Below, piece after piece: positions 63,246 through 64,000 of a stretch of 64,000 nucleotides of DNA. Each line of letters opens with the position of its first letter. Position 1 is the stretch's first letter. The position numbers and the translations under genes were made by a program. The notes beneath the pieces were generated by a model. It was not told the DNA's origin. It saw only the letters and a list, made by a program, of their open reading frames with translations, and ran no database searches. The stretch spans positions 3,338-67,337 of the forward strand of contig CAJUNP010000015.1 of NCBI GenBank assembly GCA_910587935.1, given 5' to 3'. The stretch comes from an uncultured Lachnospiraceae bacterium (GTDB lineage Bacteria > Bacillota > Clostridia > Lachnospirales > Lachnospiraceae).

Positions 63246-64000
63246 TCATTCTGCTTCCAAGATAAGATTATTGTGTTTATCAAGCGTAACCTTAACCTTT
63301 TGAAGTTTTGGGAAAGAGGCTGCTTCCGGTGGCATAAGTGGTCTTGGAGGTATCTGTGGCTTGGGCTGTTCTACCGCCTCTGATTCTGGAACAGTTGCAG
63401 TAGTTGTACTTACTGGTGACTCAGGCTCTGTTATTACTTCCTTACCCTCTCTTGACAAGGGCATACACGCCCCAAACATAAGATTTTGCGTCCTGCAAGG
63501 CACTTGAAAGAGGCGTACAGGACGTACGCCGATTGAAAGTAACGCCGCAGGACACAAAATTTACTCTTTATCGACCGTGTATGCCCTTGTCAAGAGAGGG
63601 TAGCCAGAGCAGTAACAACATATGTGGTGTCCTCTGCTTTTATAACCGCTTTGCTTCCATACTCTTTTTCAAGAGCTTCATGGAACAACTTGTTTTTCAG
63701 TTCTCTTGCGGCAGTTAGTACCTTGGAAGTTAAAAGTGCCAACTTCTTTGTTGCGGTAAGTATGATATTCTACAACAAATATGGTTTGTTCCCCCATGCT
63801 TCAATGGACTGTCGGATACGCTCTGTGATAAAGTTTTTCTTTATCTGCCATATCTCATCCTCCGGCACTTGGCTGACTAAGGCTCGGTCTACTTCGTGAT
63901 TCCATAGCATACGCACCTCATTATCTTCCTTTATCTGTCCCGCTTTCGGGTTGTTTTTCCCGATCTTCTTGGTGGCAAGATACAATCCGCTGCTGTCGAA
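63246..64000 (-). pseudogene. Mobile-element protein gene, interrupted by a stop codon and a MITE; runs off the window
   Basis: From the right edge the minus strand reads FDSSGLYLATKKIGKNNPKA, EVRMLWNHEVDRALVSQVPE, ERIRQSIEAWGNKPYLL, then an in-frame TAG (63770-63772). In the same frame it continues LTATKKLALLTSKVLTAARE, EKEYGSKAVIKAEDTTYVV, TALA, where the MITE begins. Past the MITE it goes on KEVITEPESPVSTTT to the natural end LDKHNNLILEAE. The family is not certain; the first part recalls relaxase-associated proteins of mobilisable elements. It is inactive as read. Confidence 0.65.
63443..63602. mobile_element. 160-bp MITE with 26-27-bp terminal inverted repeats and TA target duplication
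   Basis: The ends 63443-63468 and 63577-63602 are perfect inverted repeats (TACCCTCTCTTGACAAGGGC and so on inward). Inner segments also pair (ATTTTGCGTCCTGC with GCAGGACACAAAAT), so a single strand can fold into one long hairpin. TA flanks both sides. Removing the element with one TA restores the host frame (TALA|KEVITE). TA duplication is the mark of IS630/Tc1/mariner transposases; no such gene is in the window. A solo end of the same element lies at 3196-3218. Confidence 0.85.

Overview
The window looks like the chromosome of an anaerobic Firmicute of the Lachnospiraceae type. The grounds are AGGAGG-type ribosome sites throughout, BspA-type and Ig-like giant secreted proteins, HypA/HypB beside a large Fe-S/flavin oxidoreductase, GHKL/LytTR two-component genes, an ABC sugar importer without its own ATPase, and a type VII secretion (T7SS) locus. 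Family names rest on reading motifs; no database search was possible. I saw no rRNA, tRNA or CRISPR array.

Left part (1-5.8 kb): an eroded region. It holds a frameshifted cyclophilin remnant, a secreted protein of unknown function, a TetR-controlled ABC exporter whose ATPase and permease have been fused by a deletion, a broken Rpn-family nuclease gene carrying a double-hairpin insert, and an intact NERD-HRDC protein. A solo end of a MITE lies in the 3' end of tetR.

5.9-13.0 kb: a sugar operon on the minus strand (GH172/DUF2961 protein, binding protein, two permeases, intracellular GH32) and a divergent LacI regulator. Two matching LacI-type operators sit just downstream of the two divergent promoters. 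The gene set suggests uptake of fructo-oligosaccharides or difructose dianhydrides.

13-26.4 kb: a 2080-residue BspA-repeat surface protein, a protein fused to a DUF3781 domain, and a cassette hypB - Fe-S/flavin oxidoreductase - hypA - DUF5692 membrane protein with no hydrogenase subunit in view.

26.4-49.9 kb: a single minus-strand run of 17 genes that forms an atypical T7SS. It has EssC with two FHA domains and three ATPase domains, a YukD-like protein, three WXG100-type proteins, an LXG-like effector candidate and a helical partner. A complete Ser/Thr phosphorylation circuit (kinase, PP2C phosphatase, FHA protein), a CpaE-like ATPase, two membrane proteins with PH-like tails, TPR proteins, a Pro-Thr stalk protein and a 2178-residue secreted protein with a papain-like domain that has lost its catalytic Cys accompany it. 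EsaA, EssA and classical EssB were not recognised. Just upstream lies an orphan agrD-agrB pair whose 50-codon agrD encodes a cyclic peptide precursor.

51-60 kb: a diguanylate cyclase, a heterodimeric ABC exporter, and a LytTR/GHKL two-component system. A perfect LytTR-type direct repeat stands in front of the exporter genes. Upstream are an NAD-dependent epimerase, a nuclease-like HTH protein and an SCP2-domain protein.

60-64 kb: accessory DNA with a YitT protein, gene remnants (including metG), a GNAT acetyltransferase, a DUF6061 protein, a Phd/ParE toxin-antitoxin pair, and a mobile-element gene split by a 160-bp MITE with TA target duplication.
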